A stretch of DNA of 64,000 bases, taken from assembly GCA_016715065.1 (NCBI GenBank), contig JADKBN010000029.1, forward strand, positions 248,001 through 312,000, in the 5' to 3' direction. Shown one piece after another: positions 37,801 through 45,784 of this stretch. Every line of letters begins with the position of its first letter. The stretch's first letter is position 1. A program made the position numbers and the translations under genes. The DNA is from Fibrobacterota bacterium (lineage in GTDB: Bacteria; Fibrobacterota; Fibrobacteria; UBA5070). Under the pieces are notes generated by a model. It was given only the letters and a program-made list of their open reading frames with translations. It was not told the DNA's origin and did no database searches.

Positions 37801-37942
37801 GCTTGGAAAAGACCGAAGAGTCGTTCCAGATGCACAGAGGCATGCCTCCCAAGGTGGCGTGCCGGATGGCGGGCCCGGGGGATTGTGTCTGAACGGCGAC
37901 ATTCGCCCCGAATAGAAGGACGGCAATGGACGTCAAGACCAT
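34865..37942 (-). CDS. Secreted GH51/GH44-like glycoside hydrolase, multidomain
   Basis: 1025 residues from ATG 37942, which has AGGAG upstream and opens a signal peptide (MVLTSIAVLLFGANVAVQTQ). The catalytic TIM barrel (~30-650) is split by an F5/8-type discoidin domain (~90-260, with ITDGDTSTYWWS and FLLDLGKSAPLDSIVLNLL). Acid/base Glu322 lies in WQIGNENSG and the nucleophile is probably Glu456 in WNSEYNAM, as in clan GH-A arabinofuranosidases and xyloglucanases (GH51, GH44). A CBM11-like beta-sandwich follows at ~800-960 (FNDRHSRTTWDSAWY, LDNVMYLGT), then a ~65-residue C-terminal module ending ILR. It probably acts on hemicellulose outside the cell. Confidence 0.75.
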   Translation of the reverse strand: MVLTSIAVLLFGANVAVQTQSPGPAIRHATLGGMPLCIWNDSSVFSKLKRAMQEADQHLFRFPNGSASNEYHWNGAGTYDTDSVWIASDSSYKPGWRTQTIHRGSTKADASVQGYSRITDGDTSTYWWSNPDHPATPGWFLLDLGKSAPLDSIVLNLLAPLPDSIQILHWTGSPGVYPPPNQQHSGWVIDTVVTAAEWTRLKLSGQNARFVGVRPVAPKGGAWKVAEASLWNAGKQVGVSAPDPTTQTKVIATSAHPASMKETSTSNWDFDTYMAWIAAYPGAIPLITVNYGTGTAEEAASWVRYANLTKKHGIKRWQIGNENSGAWEEGGSVSARQYATRFVKFAKAMKAVDPTIQISGPLTPESDWLKDASGDFDGRPWLEGFLRFVDSAERADGSRYLDGVDVHTYPYYYENTSDRADMLRSCDGKGAAFDSLANLIERTLAGPESREVWNSEYNAMVGIRSSLQQEVSGASSAGLVLAHYIQRFGNRGGAIFWQLTEEGSVGTDGTWGSMGAFTPTKYGAHSTLGQAPVGTFWMLRTLLREWLDTSGTDTILPIDQVAGARLFAVRNQGRTSVLAFNLGNDTVKVAMDPTPFPSGDLMSWGSGEYAWNGTDASAYAFPDNGPSSRRIPSNWDGTVRVPPLGIAIVRGSRSAGKIRTPHLLARTTKLTVEDTLALSGWTIAPGSHLVSGAWEAGSHSGPITTTDSVWDGTSESWVLKIAGSEFGEGAWKLHLAFKNAEGDSIIDTLAFSVMGKPRPVVLISDFNDRHSRTTWDSAWYVYTSEIPDSAKFDTLIDTVGGKGSPYLLVQGHIGQPPALGYKNFVGASFFKVSGPDEVNLQHDLAGIAFDYKSASTGTGASLALFGFRKNMPDWDVHFANLSITKGKWVHKEILFSDFQQAGWGIPAEPLDEFQLTQLEFRMQGAGDFSLGLDNVMYLGTRGQALGTKPNRVNNRMPISIANRSLHVNIEGPWKLRIVDARGRTHLSREGQGPEAIHLDPMPIARWGILEGASIRQSIGLPPILR

Positions 37943-38121
37943 GTTGATTCTCCTTGTGAGTTGCGCAGACACGGGTGCGAATCCTGTTGAGTCGCACAAG
38001 TGGATGAACTGGTTGCACAATTTGCGTCAGGGAATAAAAAGGACGTTGCCATTTATTGGTTCGGCGCAAACCGAATCGTGCGGGGATGCTCTGTGCCTCA
38101 CCATGTCGGCTTCAGAAGCCT

Positions 38122-38868
38122 TCAGGCTTCGCGACGGTCCTTCAAAAACGGAAACCGATGACGTACCAGTCGGTTGGCTTCGTGCGAGATGGTCGCCACG
38201 AACAGTCCCTCCGCACTCCCTGCCTCCAAAACCTGCTTGCCCGAAGGCTCCAGCACCATGGACGCTCCGTGGTACTTGAGGGTGGGTTCGTCACCGATAC
38301 GGTTGACTCCCGCCACCCACACCTGGTTTTCGATGGCCCGCGAAAGCATCAAGGCGCGCCAGTGGGTTTCGCGGGAGCCTGGCCAACAGGCTGGAACCAG
38401 GACCAGATCCACTTCCTCGGCATTGCGCCAAAAGTGGTAGGGAAACCGAAGGTCGTAGCAGATGGCCGGACGGATGCGCCAGGTCTCGAAGTTCCAAGTG
38501 GGGCAGACCTCGCCCGCCCCGTAGTGGTCCGCCTCGTGTCCCAGAGAAAACAGGTGGCGCTTGTCGTAGGTTCCCAATTTCTGTCCGTCGCGTCCCAGCA
38601 AGGTGGCGCGGTTGAACCCGTCCACCACGCCACAGTACACCACGCCCGTGTTGTGGCGGATCGCCAGTTCCTGGAAGAATGCGTGGTCTTCCGGGGCAAG
38701 CGTGGTGGCTTCCGGATCCATGGCAAATCCTGTTAGCGTCATTTCCGGGAAGACCAAAAGGTCGATGCCCGGGTGGTCTCCCAGCAGGGATTCGATCTTC
38801 GAACGGCTCGCGTCGCGGTCACACCAAAGAGGGGCGTACTGGACAAGCCCCAAGCGCAGATGGTCCAT
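38122..38868 (-). CDS. Nitrilase-family amidase (omega-amidase type)
   Basis: 248 residues from ATG 38868 (MDHLRLGLVQYAPLWCDRDA). The catalytic triad of the carbon-nitrogen hydrolase family is complete: Glu in VFPEMTLTGF, Lys in YDKRHLFS, Cys in RPAICYDLRFP. The sequence pattern (SLGHEADHYGAG, VACWPGSRETHWRALMLSRA) is that of YafV/omega-amidases, which remove ammonia from alpha-ketoglutaramate-like amides in metabolite repair. It is the last gene of the membrane-protein operon, 11 bp after it, so it may be co-transcribed. Confidence 0.85.
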   Translation of the reverse strand: MDHLRLGLVQYAPLWCDRDASRSKIESLLGDHPGIDLLVFPEMTLTGFAMDPEATTLAPEDHAFFQELAIRHNTGVVYCGVVDGFNRATLLGRDGQKLGTYDKRHLFSLGHEADHYGAGEVCPTWNFETWRIRPAICYDLRFPYHFWRNAEEVDLVLVPACWPGSRETHWRALMLSRAIENQVWVAGVNRIGDEPTLKYHGASMVLEPSGKQVLEAGSAEGLFVATISHEANRLVRHRFPFLKDRREA

Positions 38869-38879
38869 GGAAGACAAAC

Positions 38880-39701
38880 CTAGATCATCGCCGGAGCCTC
38901 GCACCGGGCTTTGGCCCTGGCCGGAAGCATCGCCACAGCACTGACCGCGCTGGCCACCGCGAGAACGGCCCATTGCGGGAGTTCCTTCAGGGCTCCCGGA
39001 GTTCCCGCCACCAGGTTGGTCCAGGTGGCCACCGCCAGGGCGGCCATGTAGATGCCGAAGGCGATGTTCAGCGCGGTGGGAAGTGGGGAATCCGCAAATT
39101 TTCCGCGCCAGAGCCCGATCCCCACCAGCAGGAAGGCTGGGAAGGCCATGACCAGGTCCAGCGCCGCGATGGACTGGATCGCGGCGGCTTGGTGGGCATC
39201 CGCAAACCCCGCGATCAGTTGGCCGTGCCATTGGGTGGTCCACACCCCCACCAGGATCAACGCGAGCGCGACCATCCAGAACGCGACGAATTTCTGTTTC
39301 AATCCGCTGCCGGTCGATGTCTGGCTGGAAGGGATCTGTCCTTGGATGGCACTCAGGGATGCCCACGTTGCCAAGACAAAAGCTGTCAGATGGAGAGGGT
39401 ATTTGCCGTTGAGGGAGGTCGTGAAGACCTGGAAGGAGTGGCTGTACGCGGAAAAAAACAGAGCCCCCAGCCAAAGGGTGTTCCAGCGAGGTCCCCGACG
39501 GCCCATCGCCACCAGGATCGCCATCCCGACGAATGCCACCAGCGATACCAGGTCCACGCCAGCCAGGGTGGCTTTGGACCAGCCATTCACATAGGTCGCA
39601 GGCTCTCGGTAGACGCCCGGGAAGGCCAGCCCCCAGAGGGCGGTGCAGAGGTTCAGGAAAACCAAGAGGTAGGGGAGCGCCAGGGCTCTGGTGCGGTTCA
39701 T
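38880..39701 (-). CDS. Integral membrane protein, unknown
   Basis: 273 residues from ATG 39701 (MNRTRALALPYLLVFLNLCT), overlapping the previous stop as ATGA. About seven membrane helices can be drawn, for instance LVSLVAFVGMAILVAMG, FVAFWMVALALILVGVW, LDLVMAFPAFLLVGIGLW and WAVLAVASAVSAVAML. There are no nucleotide-binding or catalytic motifs. The family is not recognised. It belongs to the four-membrane-protein operon under the GbsR/MarR-like regulator. Confidence 0.6.
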   Translation of the reverse strand: MNRTRALALPYLLVFLNLCTALWGLAFPGVYREPATYVNGWSKATLAGVDLVSLVAFVGMAILVAMGRRGPRWNTLWLGALFFSAYSHSFQVFTTSLNGKYPLHLTAFVLATWASLSAIQGQIPSSQTSTGSGLKQKFVAFWMVALALILVGVWTTQWHGQLIAGFADAHQAAAIQSIAALDLVMAFPAFLLVGIGLWRGKFADSPLPTALNIAFGIYMAALAVATWTNLVAGTPGALKELPQWAVLAVASAVSAVAMLPARAKARCEAPAMI

Positions 39702-40183
39702 GTGTTCCTCGCGGTTGGTCGAGTTTTCACACTGGTGGTTTGGTCGGAAGGATGCGATTTGAGTTTCCACCAGGCGATCACATACAGGGACGGGAAGAGA
39801 GCCAGGACCAGAAAGAAGGCGGAGTCCTCCAGAGTCCAGTGACAGAACGGGATCTGGATCGCGAGGCGATAGATCCAGAAGGCAGCCATCCACAACCAAA
39901 GGCTCCGGGGAAAGCTTCCCTCGTCGCTTCGGAGCCGACGGATGCCTTCGATCAGGGTGGCGATGCCCATGGAGCCGAGCCAGAAAATTCCGCACAGCAG
40001 CATCCCCCACATCAGACTGGAATTGTCCTCGGACATACGAGGCAGTTGCGTGCGCCAATCGAACGCGGAGGGAAGGAAGAAGTGGAATCCCACCAGTGGG
40101 ATGTGCAATACGCCGAGACCGGTCAAGATCCATGCGGCTTGGCGGCTGGGAGAAGCGGTGGCGTGTGTCGTCGGGGAGTCCAT
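39698..40183 (-). CDS. Small 4-helix membrane protein, paralogue of 40650
   Basis: 161 residues from ATG 40183 (MDSPTTHATASPSRQAAWIL). It has four predicted membrane helices and is homologous along its length to the gene at 40650-41129: both share RQAAWIL-GLGxxxIPLV near the start, then LCGIFWLGSMGIATLIEGIR and SLWLWMAAFWIYRLAIQIPF. No known family. The paralogue pair flanks the gene at 40185. An ATGA overlap links it to the next gene. Confidence 0.6.
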   Translation of the reverse strand: MDSPTTHATASPSRQAAWILTGLGVLHIPLVGFHFFLPSAFDWRTQLPRMSEDNSSLMWGMLLCGIFWLGSMGIATLIEGIRRLRSDEGSFPRSLWLWMAAFWIYRLAIQIPFCHWTLEDSAFFLVLALFPSLYVIAWWKLKSHPSDQTTSVKTRPTARNT

Positions 40184-40184
40184 T

Positions 40185-40640
40185 TCAGACGCTCTTGCGG
40201 TCGAGGAGAGCCAAGGCGGCGAGGGCAATCCATCCTGTGACCATCAGGACCAGCGGCGGCGAGACTCCGTAGAGGAACACCCCGGCGGAGCCGAACAGCG
40301 CGGTGAAGGCCGCGTTGAACGAAGAGATTCTCCAGGCGAGCGGGTTTCCCTGCTTGATCTGGTTGTGACAAATAATGTCGACGATCCCCATGAAGAGGAT
40401 GAAGAATCCGACCCCGGAAAACCACACGAGGTAATCGTGGCGCATTTCGGAAGTGCCGACCCCCGCGTAATGCGTGGCCTCGAAGGTGAAGGTCCCGACG
40501 ACATGCACGATGCCCAACAGAGTGAGAATAATCCCTTTGGCCCTCAGGAGATTCCCAACGCCATTTCTACCGAGGACAGGGTTCACTGGCAGTACCTCCG
40601 AGTTGAAACTCTCGATGTCGAAGAAAACGATCGGGCGCAT
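40185..40640 (-). CDS. Small membrane protein, unknown
   Basis: 151 residues from ATG 40640. Four hydrophobic helices follow a short N-terminal region (GIILTLLGIVHVVGTFTFEA, YLVWFSGVGFFILFMGIVDI, FTALFGSAGVFLYGV, LVLMVTGWIALAALALL). It is different from the two flanking paralogues. A conserved-looking GIVHV...H pattern could hold a ligand. The next gene begins one base after the stop. No family recognised. Confidence 0.55.
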   Translation of the reverse strand: MRPIVFFDIESFNSEVLPVNPVLGRNGVGNLLRAKGIILTLLGIVHVVGTFTFEATHYAGVGTSEMRHDYLVWFSGVGFFILFMGIVDIICHNQIKQGNPLAWRISSFNAAFTALFGSAGVFLYGVSPPLVLMVTGWIALAALALLDRKSV

Positions 40641-40649
40641 GGCGAACCC

Positions 40650-41129
40650 TCAGTGCAACAGCGCGGCGATGGCGTCGGTGCGACCCATGACCGCGTTGCT
40701 GGTGCGAGCCGGCGCAAGGAGGCGCCAAGCGGCGAAGTAGGCGAGGGCAAGTCCGGTGAGGAGCCCAAGCATGATCGCCGTGTCGCTTGCCCATCCGAAG
40801 CAGGGAATCTCCGCAGCGAGTCGGAACAAGTAGAATCCACCCATCCACAACCAGAGCCCGCGTCCCAACAGGCTGGTGCCTTGGCGCAACCGGTGGATGC
40901 CTTCCGCGAAGGTGGCGATGCCCATGCTGGCCAGCCAAAAGATCCCGCAAGCGTGTAGGCACCAAAGCAGCCCCGCGTTTTCGCGCGACAGCAGGGGCAT
41001 CTGGCTGCTCCATTTGAACAGCCAGGGAAAAGCGATGTGTCCGGCTACCAGCGGGATGTAGAAGAGCCCAAGTCCGAAAAGGATCCAGGCGGCTTGGCGT
41101 TGCATTCTGGTTTGCGTCTGGTTTCGCAT
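40650..41129 (-). CDS. Small 4-helix membrane protein, first of operon
   Basis: 159 residues from ATG 41129, with a perfect AGGAGG ribosome site. Paralogue of the protein at 39698 (shared RQAAWILFGLGLFYIPLV, CGIFWLASMGIATFAEGIHR, GLWLWMGGFYLFRLAAEIP). It is the first gene after the palindromic operator at 41158, so regulation of the whole operon is likely set here. Function unknown. Confidence 0.6.
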   Translation of the reverse strand: MRNQTQTRMQRQAAWILFGLGLFYIPLVAGHIAFPWLFKWSSQMPLLSRENAGLLWCLHACGIFWLASMGIATFAEGIHRLRQGTSLLGRGLWLWMGGFYLFRLAAEIPCFGWASDTAIMLGLLTGLALAYFAAWRLLAPARTSNAVMGRTDAIAALLH

Positions 41130-41157
41130 GATTTGAACCTCCTAAACAAACTGAGTG

Positions 41158-41173
41158 TTCAGTATAAACTGAA
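41158..41173. promoter_or_regulatory. Perfect palindromic operator before membrane operon
   Basis: TTCAGTATAAACTGAA is a perfect inverted repeat, TTCAGT and ACTGAA around a 4-bp centre. It lies 28 bp upstream of the first start codon of the operon and just after the GbsR/MarR-like gene. Its size and symmetry suit a winged-helix dimer. Binding by the neighbouring regulator is inferred. Confidence 0.6.
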
Positions 41174-41212
41174 ACATTTGAATGTAAAAAGCAACAGCCA
41201 CGGAGAAAAAAG

Positions 41213-41734
41213 TCAGGATTTCGGCAGAACGCGCTTGAGTAGACCCAAGGCTTTGCGTCCGGCGGTCTCGTTGGCCAGCAAGGCTCCGAGGATGGTGTTG
41301 GCTGTGGAAAACAGCTCTTCCATCTCCTCCAGGCGCTTTTGGGTCTTCGGGGAGTCGCTGAAGTCTTCCTCTGCGAGCAGGTGCCGCAGGTTGTTCAGGG
41401 CCGGGTCGAACTCGCGCTTTTTCCGCTCGACGGCGATCCGGAAAAACGTGGTCCACACATCGGGCTCAGCCACGTAGTAGTCCTGCCGGTCGCCGGTTTT
41501 ATGGACACGTTGGATCACTCCCCAGTTGCGCAGCTCCTTGAGGCACATGCTGGCGTTGCCGCGGCTGATGTTGAGCACGCGCGCGACTTGATCCAATTCG
41601 ATGGGCTCGTCGGTCACCAAAAACAAGGCGTGGATGCGGGCCATGGACCGGTTGAGTCCCCACAGAACGCCCAGAGAACCCCAGCTTTCCACGAACTGGG
41701 AGGCGGCGGGTGTGGTCAGCGAAGCGGAACTCAT
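41213..41734 (-). CDS. GbsR/MarR-family transcriptional regulator
   Basis: 173 residues from ATG 41734 (MSSASLTTPAASQFVESWGS). It has the GbsR layout: LWGLNRSMARIHALFLVTDE, a winged helix (LDQVARVLNISRGNASMCLKELRNWGVIQRVHKTGDRQDYYVAEP), then a C-terminal dimer helix region. GbsR repressors sense small molecules such as choline in Bacillus; the effector here is unknown. It lies directly upstream of the membrane operon, with an operator between them, and is divergent from ssrA. Confidence 0.85.
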   Translation of the reverse strand: MSSASLTTPAASQFVESWGSLGVLWGLNRSMARIHALFLVTDEPIELDQVARVLNISRGNASMCLKELRNWGVIQRVHKTGDRQDYYVAEPDVWTTFFRIAVERKKREFDPALNNLRHLLAEEDFSDSPKTQKRLEEMEELFSTANTILGALLANETAGRKALGLLKRVLPKS

Positions 41735-41821
41735 GGGCGGATCTCCATGCCTGGAAAACCTAGTCGCACAATGAGGGCAAATGGTGCTTGTGATCGGGGG
41801 TGGGGGAACGTACCTTAGAGG

Positions 41822-41842
41822 CTCGGTGGCGTGTCCACCGAG
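41822..41842 (+). promoter_or_regulatory. Hairpin just upstream of tmRNA
   Basis: CTCGGTGG (41822-41829), loop CGTGT, CCACCGAG (41835-41842), a perfect 8-bp stem ending three bases before the mature 5' end of tmRNA. It may be part of the precursor and guide RNase processing, or an upstream terminator. No gene reads into it. Confidence 0.4.
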
Positions 41843-41845
41843 TCG

Positions 41846-42201
41846 GGGGGCGAACAGGTTTCGACAGAGTTGGAACGGTTTTGTTGGCATGCAGAGGGTC
41901 CAGGTGGCCTCTAAAAAACCTGGAAACCAATATCAGGCGAAGAGTCTTACTCTTACGCTCTTGCCGCGTAACTAACCCTTACGAGCAAGCGACGAATGGG
42001 ATATGTCTCCGGTCCCACAAGTCGATAATCAGGGGGCTGGGATCTGCACATGTTCGGGGTGCAAGTCCGAGATTCACTGAACTGGTCTTCCTTGAAGCTC
42101 GTCGACAGGCGTCTTGGAAGATGAGATCAAATTGCCGACTAAGCATGTAGAAGGCAAGACAATACTTTCTTTGGACGGGGGTTCGATTCCCCCCGCCTCC
42201 A
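41846..42201 (+). ncRNA. ssrA: tmRNA (transfer-messenger RNA)
   Basis: About 356 nt. The 5' end GGGGGCGAACAGGTTTCGAC pairs with the 3' end CGCCTCC, forming the acceptor stem (7 pairs, one G-U), and the 3' T-arm reads GGGGGTTCGATTCCCCC. The tag reading frame ends SYSYALAA with TAA at 41969-41971; the ALAA end is the usual degradation signal. The resume codon may be GGC at 41936, giving GEESYSYALAA; this is less sure. CCA is not encoded after the discriminator A at 42201. tmRNA rescues stalled ribosomes. tmRNA genes are common integration sites, and the accessory island starts right after it. Confidence 0.95.
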
Positions 42202-42572
42202 CTTTTGACGCGCCTCTCGGGGCGCACTCTCGGTCAACGAACCCTCGGCGTCCCCCACACGGACGCCGTCGGGTCCGTTTCCCTTCGATTGCATCCCCGA
42301 TAGGCACGTCAAAATGCCGGTTTTTGTCGTGTCGTTTGATGCGGGGTTTTGGGCATTGCCCTCTGCGAGGGCTCGCCCGTGGGGTGGGCGGGGCAGGCAG
42401 GAGGAGTGGTAGGGCTGGTGTAATGAATCCAGCCATGAATTGTCACCTAAAACACTTCAGCCATATTATTTGGGCCCTGGTCGTAGGGCTAACGGTCGGG
42501 CTCAAATGCGACAGATCTTCGTCTTTTCTTGCACCTGATTGCCTCGATACTCGACGATTTCCACTCGCGCAA
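42202..42572. other. Spacer between tmRNA and tRNA, no gene seen
   Basis: GC-rich, with small hairpins (GCGCC...GGCGC just after ssrA could end its transcript). No open frame has a start site or family pattern. Any attachment site of the island would be expected here, but I found no second copy of the tmRNA 3' end elsewhere in the window. Confidence 0.4.
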
Positions 42573-42683
42573 TGCCCCAGGCTGGACTCGAACCTGCATG
42601 TCGTTAAAACGACAGTGGCTTGCCTAGATTCTCCCTCAGGAAACCCTAGTAAGCCACCGTGTATACCATTTCACCACTGGGGC
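42573..42683 (-). tRNA. Class II (Leu-like) tRNA with expanded anticodon loop
   Basis: On the minus strand: acceptor GCCCCAG/CTGGGGC (7 bp) with discriminator A; D-arm GTGAAATGGTATACAC, the form found in tRNA-Leu; stem GTGGC/GCCAC where the anticodon arm belongs; long variable arm TGTCGTT-TT-AACGACA (7 bp); T-arm GCAGG-TTCGAGT-CCAGC (one A-A mismatch). The anticodon loop has 33 nt instead of 7. It starts TT and ends AA as a normal loop does, and contains CTAGG twice as a direct repeat. Removing 26 nt would leave an ordinary 85-nt tRNA. No anticodon can be assigned. It could be an intervening sequence, an insertion-inactivated tRNA or a tRNA-like RNA with another role. Confidence 0.7.
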
Positions 42684-42818
42684 CGATGTCCAAAACTAAT
42701 ACTTGAGGGAGCCTAGAACACAACTGTTGTTCGTACCATGTGCGCTTTTTTGCATAAAACTCTGAGTCAATTCCCGTCGCGTCATTTTATGCCGTTTATT
42801 GCTTGGCATTCTGAAGTG

Positions 42819-42838
42819 ACTCACCTTGGGTGAGTTTT
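42819..42838 (+). terminator. Small hairpin with T-run
   Basis: ACTCACC, loop TTG, GGTGAGT, then TTT on the plus strand. It lies between the tRNA and the end of the DUF499 gene. The orientation suits plus-strand transcripts, although both neighbours are on the minus strand. Confidence 0.3.
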
Positions 42839-42911
42839 ACTGGGACAGCAAGAACACCAGACAGATATCTGCATGTTGGAGTGGAACTGTGGGTGCTAAA
42901 GCGCTTTCTGG

Positions 42912-45784
42912 CTAGTTCTCGAAATTCAAGGCGGAGGGATCCAGGCCGATGGACTTTGCGTTGTTTCGGATGGCGCGCAAAAGATTCTCGTCCCATGTTT
43001 GCCCTGGTGCGGCTTCGATCTCGATGTCGAGTTTGATGGTGACAAGCGCGCCTGGCTTGGCCGCAAGGGATCGCACGACTTCATCAAGGATCTTGGCATA
43101 GGTCATTCCCGATTTTTGCCAGGATTCGGATAAATCGACGGTCGTCCAGCAGCGGCGCAAGGACGGTGGTGTTGGAGTCGTTGTATCAGCGGGAGCGGGT
43201 ACGCCAGAAGGTTTCACGGTTTCGTCCACCTCGGCGCTCGAGCTTGCTTGAGTGCTGCCTCCTGACTTCAGTCTTCCAGCGTGCAAGCTTTCTTCGCTGC
43301 TGCCGGGAAGGACTGCTTTGGTGAGAGCAATCTCTTGCGCGAAGGCTCGCTCGATCACAACGGCCTCGCCATCCTGCATGACATGGGCTGTGCTTTCGAA
43401 CGCGAACCCGGGGTATTCGCCGCCGGACTCGGCATCGGCGTAACCGAAGTGGTCCCGGGTTTGGATGCCACGAGCGACTGCGTCCGTAAGGACATCGATC
43501 GAGGCCAACCTCGGGAAATACAGAAACTGACTGAAGTGATCCCAAAGCTCGCGGATGCCGACAGTATGCCGACCCTTGGACCAATACACATCCCTCAAGC
43601 GCCGCTCCAGATGGAATGGTGCCCACTTCGAGATGAGAAGCTCGTTCTCCCGAAGTCGGGTGGCGATGGCTTCGGGAAGCGATGGCAGGCTAGTATCGAG
43701 TGGGATGTTGTCCCAGACCAGCGGCCCTGGCATGCCTTCTGCCGACAGCTTCTTCGCGGGCACGAGCAGCCAGCGAAACGCTTCTCGGACACTTCGGTCC
43801 ACCTGCGCCTCGGCGTCATCGGCGTTTCGTCTCACCTGTTTTCTCTGCACCTTGTCGAGATTGATTCGATCCGTCTCGAAATCATCGAGAATCGATTTCC
43901 AGGCGAGCAATGTATGGACCTGGTTTCGGAGAGTACTGACCGTGTCAGAATCTGGTGCGAGGAAAATCAGTCGATTCTGTTTGATCCTTTTCGCGGTCCG
44001 TCCACGACTTTCCAGGATCTCCTTGGCTGCCTCGTGGCCACGCTGTCCGTTCGCGGAATTCATGTGGGCGGAAAGTGGCAGAACCACCAGGCGCAGGGTG
44101 TCGTCGTCCGGAATGTCTCCGGAATCCTGGAACACGTGCTTGGCCGTGTAGCCACCGGTGGAGGCGGCAAGGAGACGATCGAGTCTGCCCTTGATTTCGG
44201 GAAGGACCTTTTCGTCGCGGGCGAATCGGTGTTTGCGCGATTCCATCTCGCGTAGGAGATTGGGCCGGATGTTGAACCAATGACGATCGCCATCGGTATC
44301 CAGGTAATGCAGCGTATCGGACAGCTGGCGAAGTGCATCGCGGAATAGCGACGGATTTTGTCCTGGTTGTACCGCTCCCAGCAGGATGTGGCGGATATCC
44401 AGACCCGCGCCGCGACCTTGGTTCACGTGGCCAGGAGCCGAACCGAAAAAGATGGTGCGTGCGACACGCTTTCCTGCGAGTGCGGCCCCGAAACGCGCCT
44501 CGCGTGCATCCACTGCCGCCGCATCGGATCGCACTCCGTCGATGTCGCGATCCACCACAGGCTCCCAACCGGCATCCAGATATCCGATCGCCTTGTTGCG
44601 GAAATTGGCGTCGGAAAGGTCCATGCTTCCGGGCAGGATGAACGCATCCTGGTTTCCAGATTTCCACAGATGATGGATGGCCAACGCCATGAGCTGCAGC
44701 ACTCCACGCGTGCGCTGGAAACGCTCCAAGGTGGACCAGTCCTCGTACAAGCGATCGAAGACCTCGGGATGGATCGGATAGGCTTGCAGCAGTCTTTCCG
44801 CGTAGTCTGCTCGTTGGGTCTCGGGTGGGAATTGCTCCGCGTTATGCCGGTAGAGCTCCAATGCTTCTTCGCATACCTGGCGTCTCGAGGATTCGTCGCC
44901 GATTGTCTGGAAAGTCTGGTGCGCACGATCGCGAAAGATTCCTGCGGGGCCACAGGCTTCCAGATGCTTTCCACTCGCTTGAAGTATTTCTCGAGTCCTT
45001 CCAGAGCCAGCCGCCCCTCGGGGCCAGCCAACTCGGAATCGGACTCGGGAAGCGAGGCCAGCAGCACGGTACGCGGGGTTGCCGTCATGCTTTCGGTGAG
45101 CGCCTGCACGAACGACAAATTGGCGGCGAACGTGCCCGCAGGCAAATCGTTGCGAGCCACCAATTGGCGCAAGAAGGCCACGGACTCATCCATCAGCACC
45201 ACAACCGGAGCGTAACGCTCCAGGAGCGCGCATAGATGCTCCTTCCCGGGCGATGTGCCGGTACGGTCTGCTTCGGCGACCATCGCGTAGCCTTCGCTCC
45301 CACCGAGCTGCCAAGCGAGCTCACCCCATAGGGTATGGATGGTGGTGGTTCCGCGTTGGATGGGTTGGCCTGGCGCCAGTGCGTTACCGTCCAGAACAAC
45401 CACTCTGGCCTTGGGGGCGCTGGCCACGCCTGCGCCATCCAAAACAGCTTTGATCCCAGGCCACTGATAGGCTGCGTCTCCTCCTTGGGCCAGATGCAAT
45501 ACGGTCAGGAGCGAGTGGGTTTTGCCGCCACCAAATGCCGTCTTAAGCTGGATGATCGGATCGCCGCCTTTGCCCACTAGCCGTTGCAGAACGCTGTGGA
45601 GCAGCAGACGCATTCCTTCGGTGAGGTAGGTGCGCTGGAAGAACGTGGCAGGGTCTTGGTACTCGGGTGGGGCCTTGCCTTGGCGAACCTTGGTGAGATC
45701 GGCTGCAAATTCGGCTTCGGAGAAAGTGCCGTGGATCACGTCGGTATTGGGTATGGCGATCTCGCGCCAAGGGCGGGTGGTCAT
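42912..45784 (-). pseudogene. DUF499 ATPase of defence locus, one frameshift
   Basis: About 957 residues from ATG 45784 (MTTRPWREIAIPNTDVIHGT). P-loop ATPase of the DUF499 type: Walker A in KTAFGGGKTHSLL, Walker B in VVVLMDESVAFL, then a helical region. The frame breaks at the AAA at 44911-44913 (TTT on the coding strand). Adding one T joins IVRTRLF to QTIGDESSRRQVCEEALELY with no loss, and the rest (AYPIHPEVFDRLYEDW onward) is clean to the stop at 42912. DUF499 proteins occur beside DUF1156 methylases and helicases in anti-phage loci. The start overlaps the previous stop (TGATG). Either a base-call error or a very recent mutation. Confidence 0.8.

Noticed and set aside
42573..42683. Group I intron in tRNA-Leu(UAA)
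   Set aside because: The extra piece is only 26 nt. Group I introns need a catalytic core several times that length.
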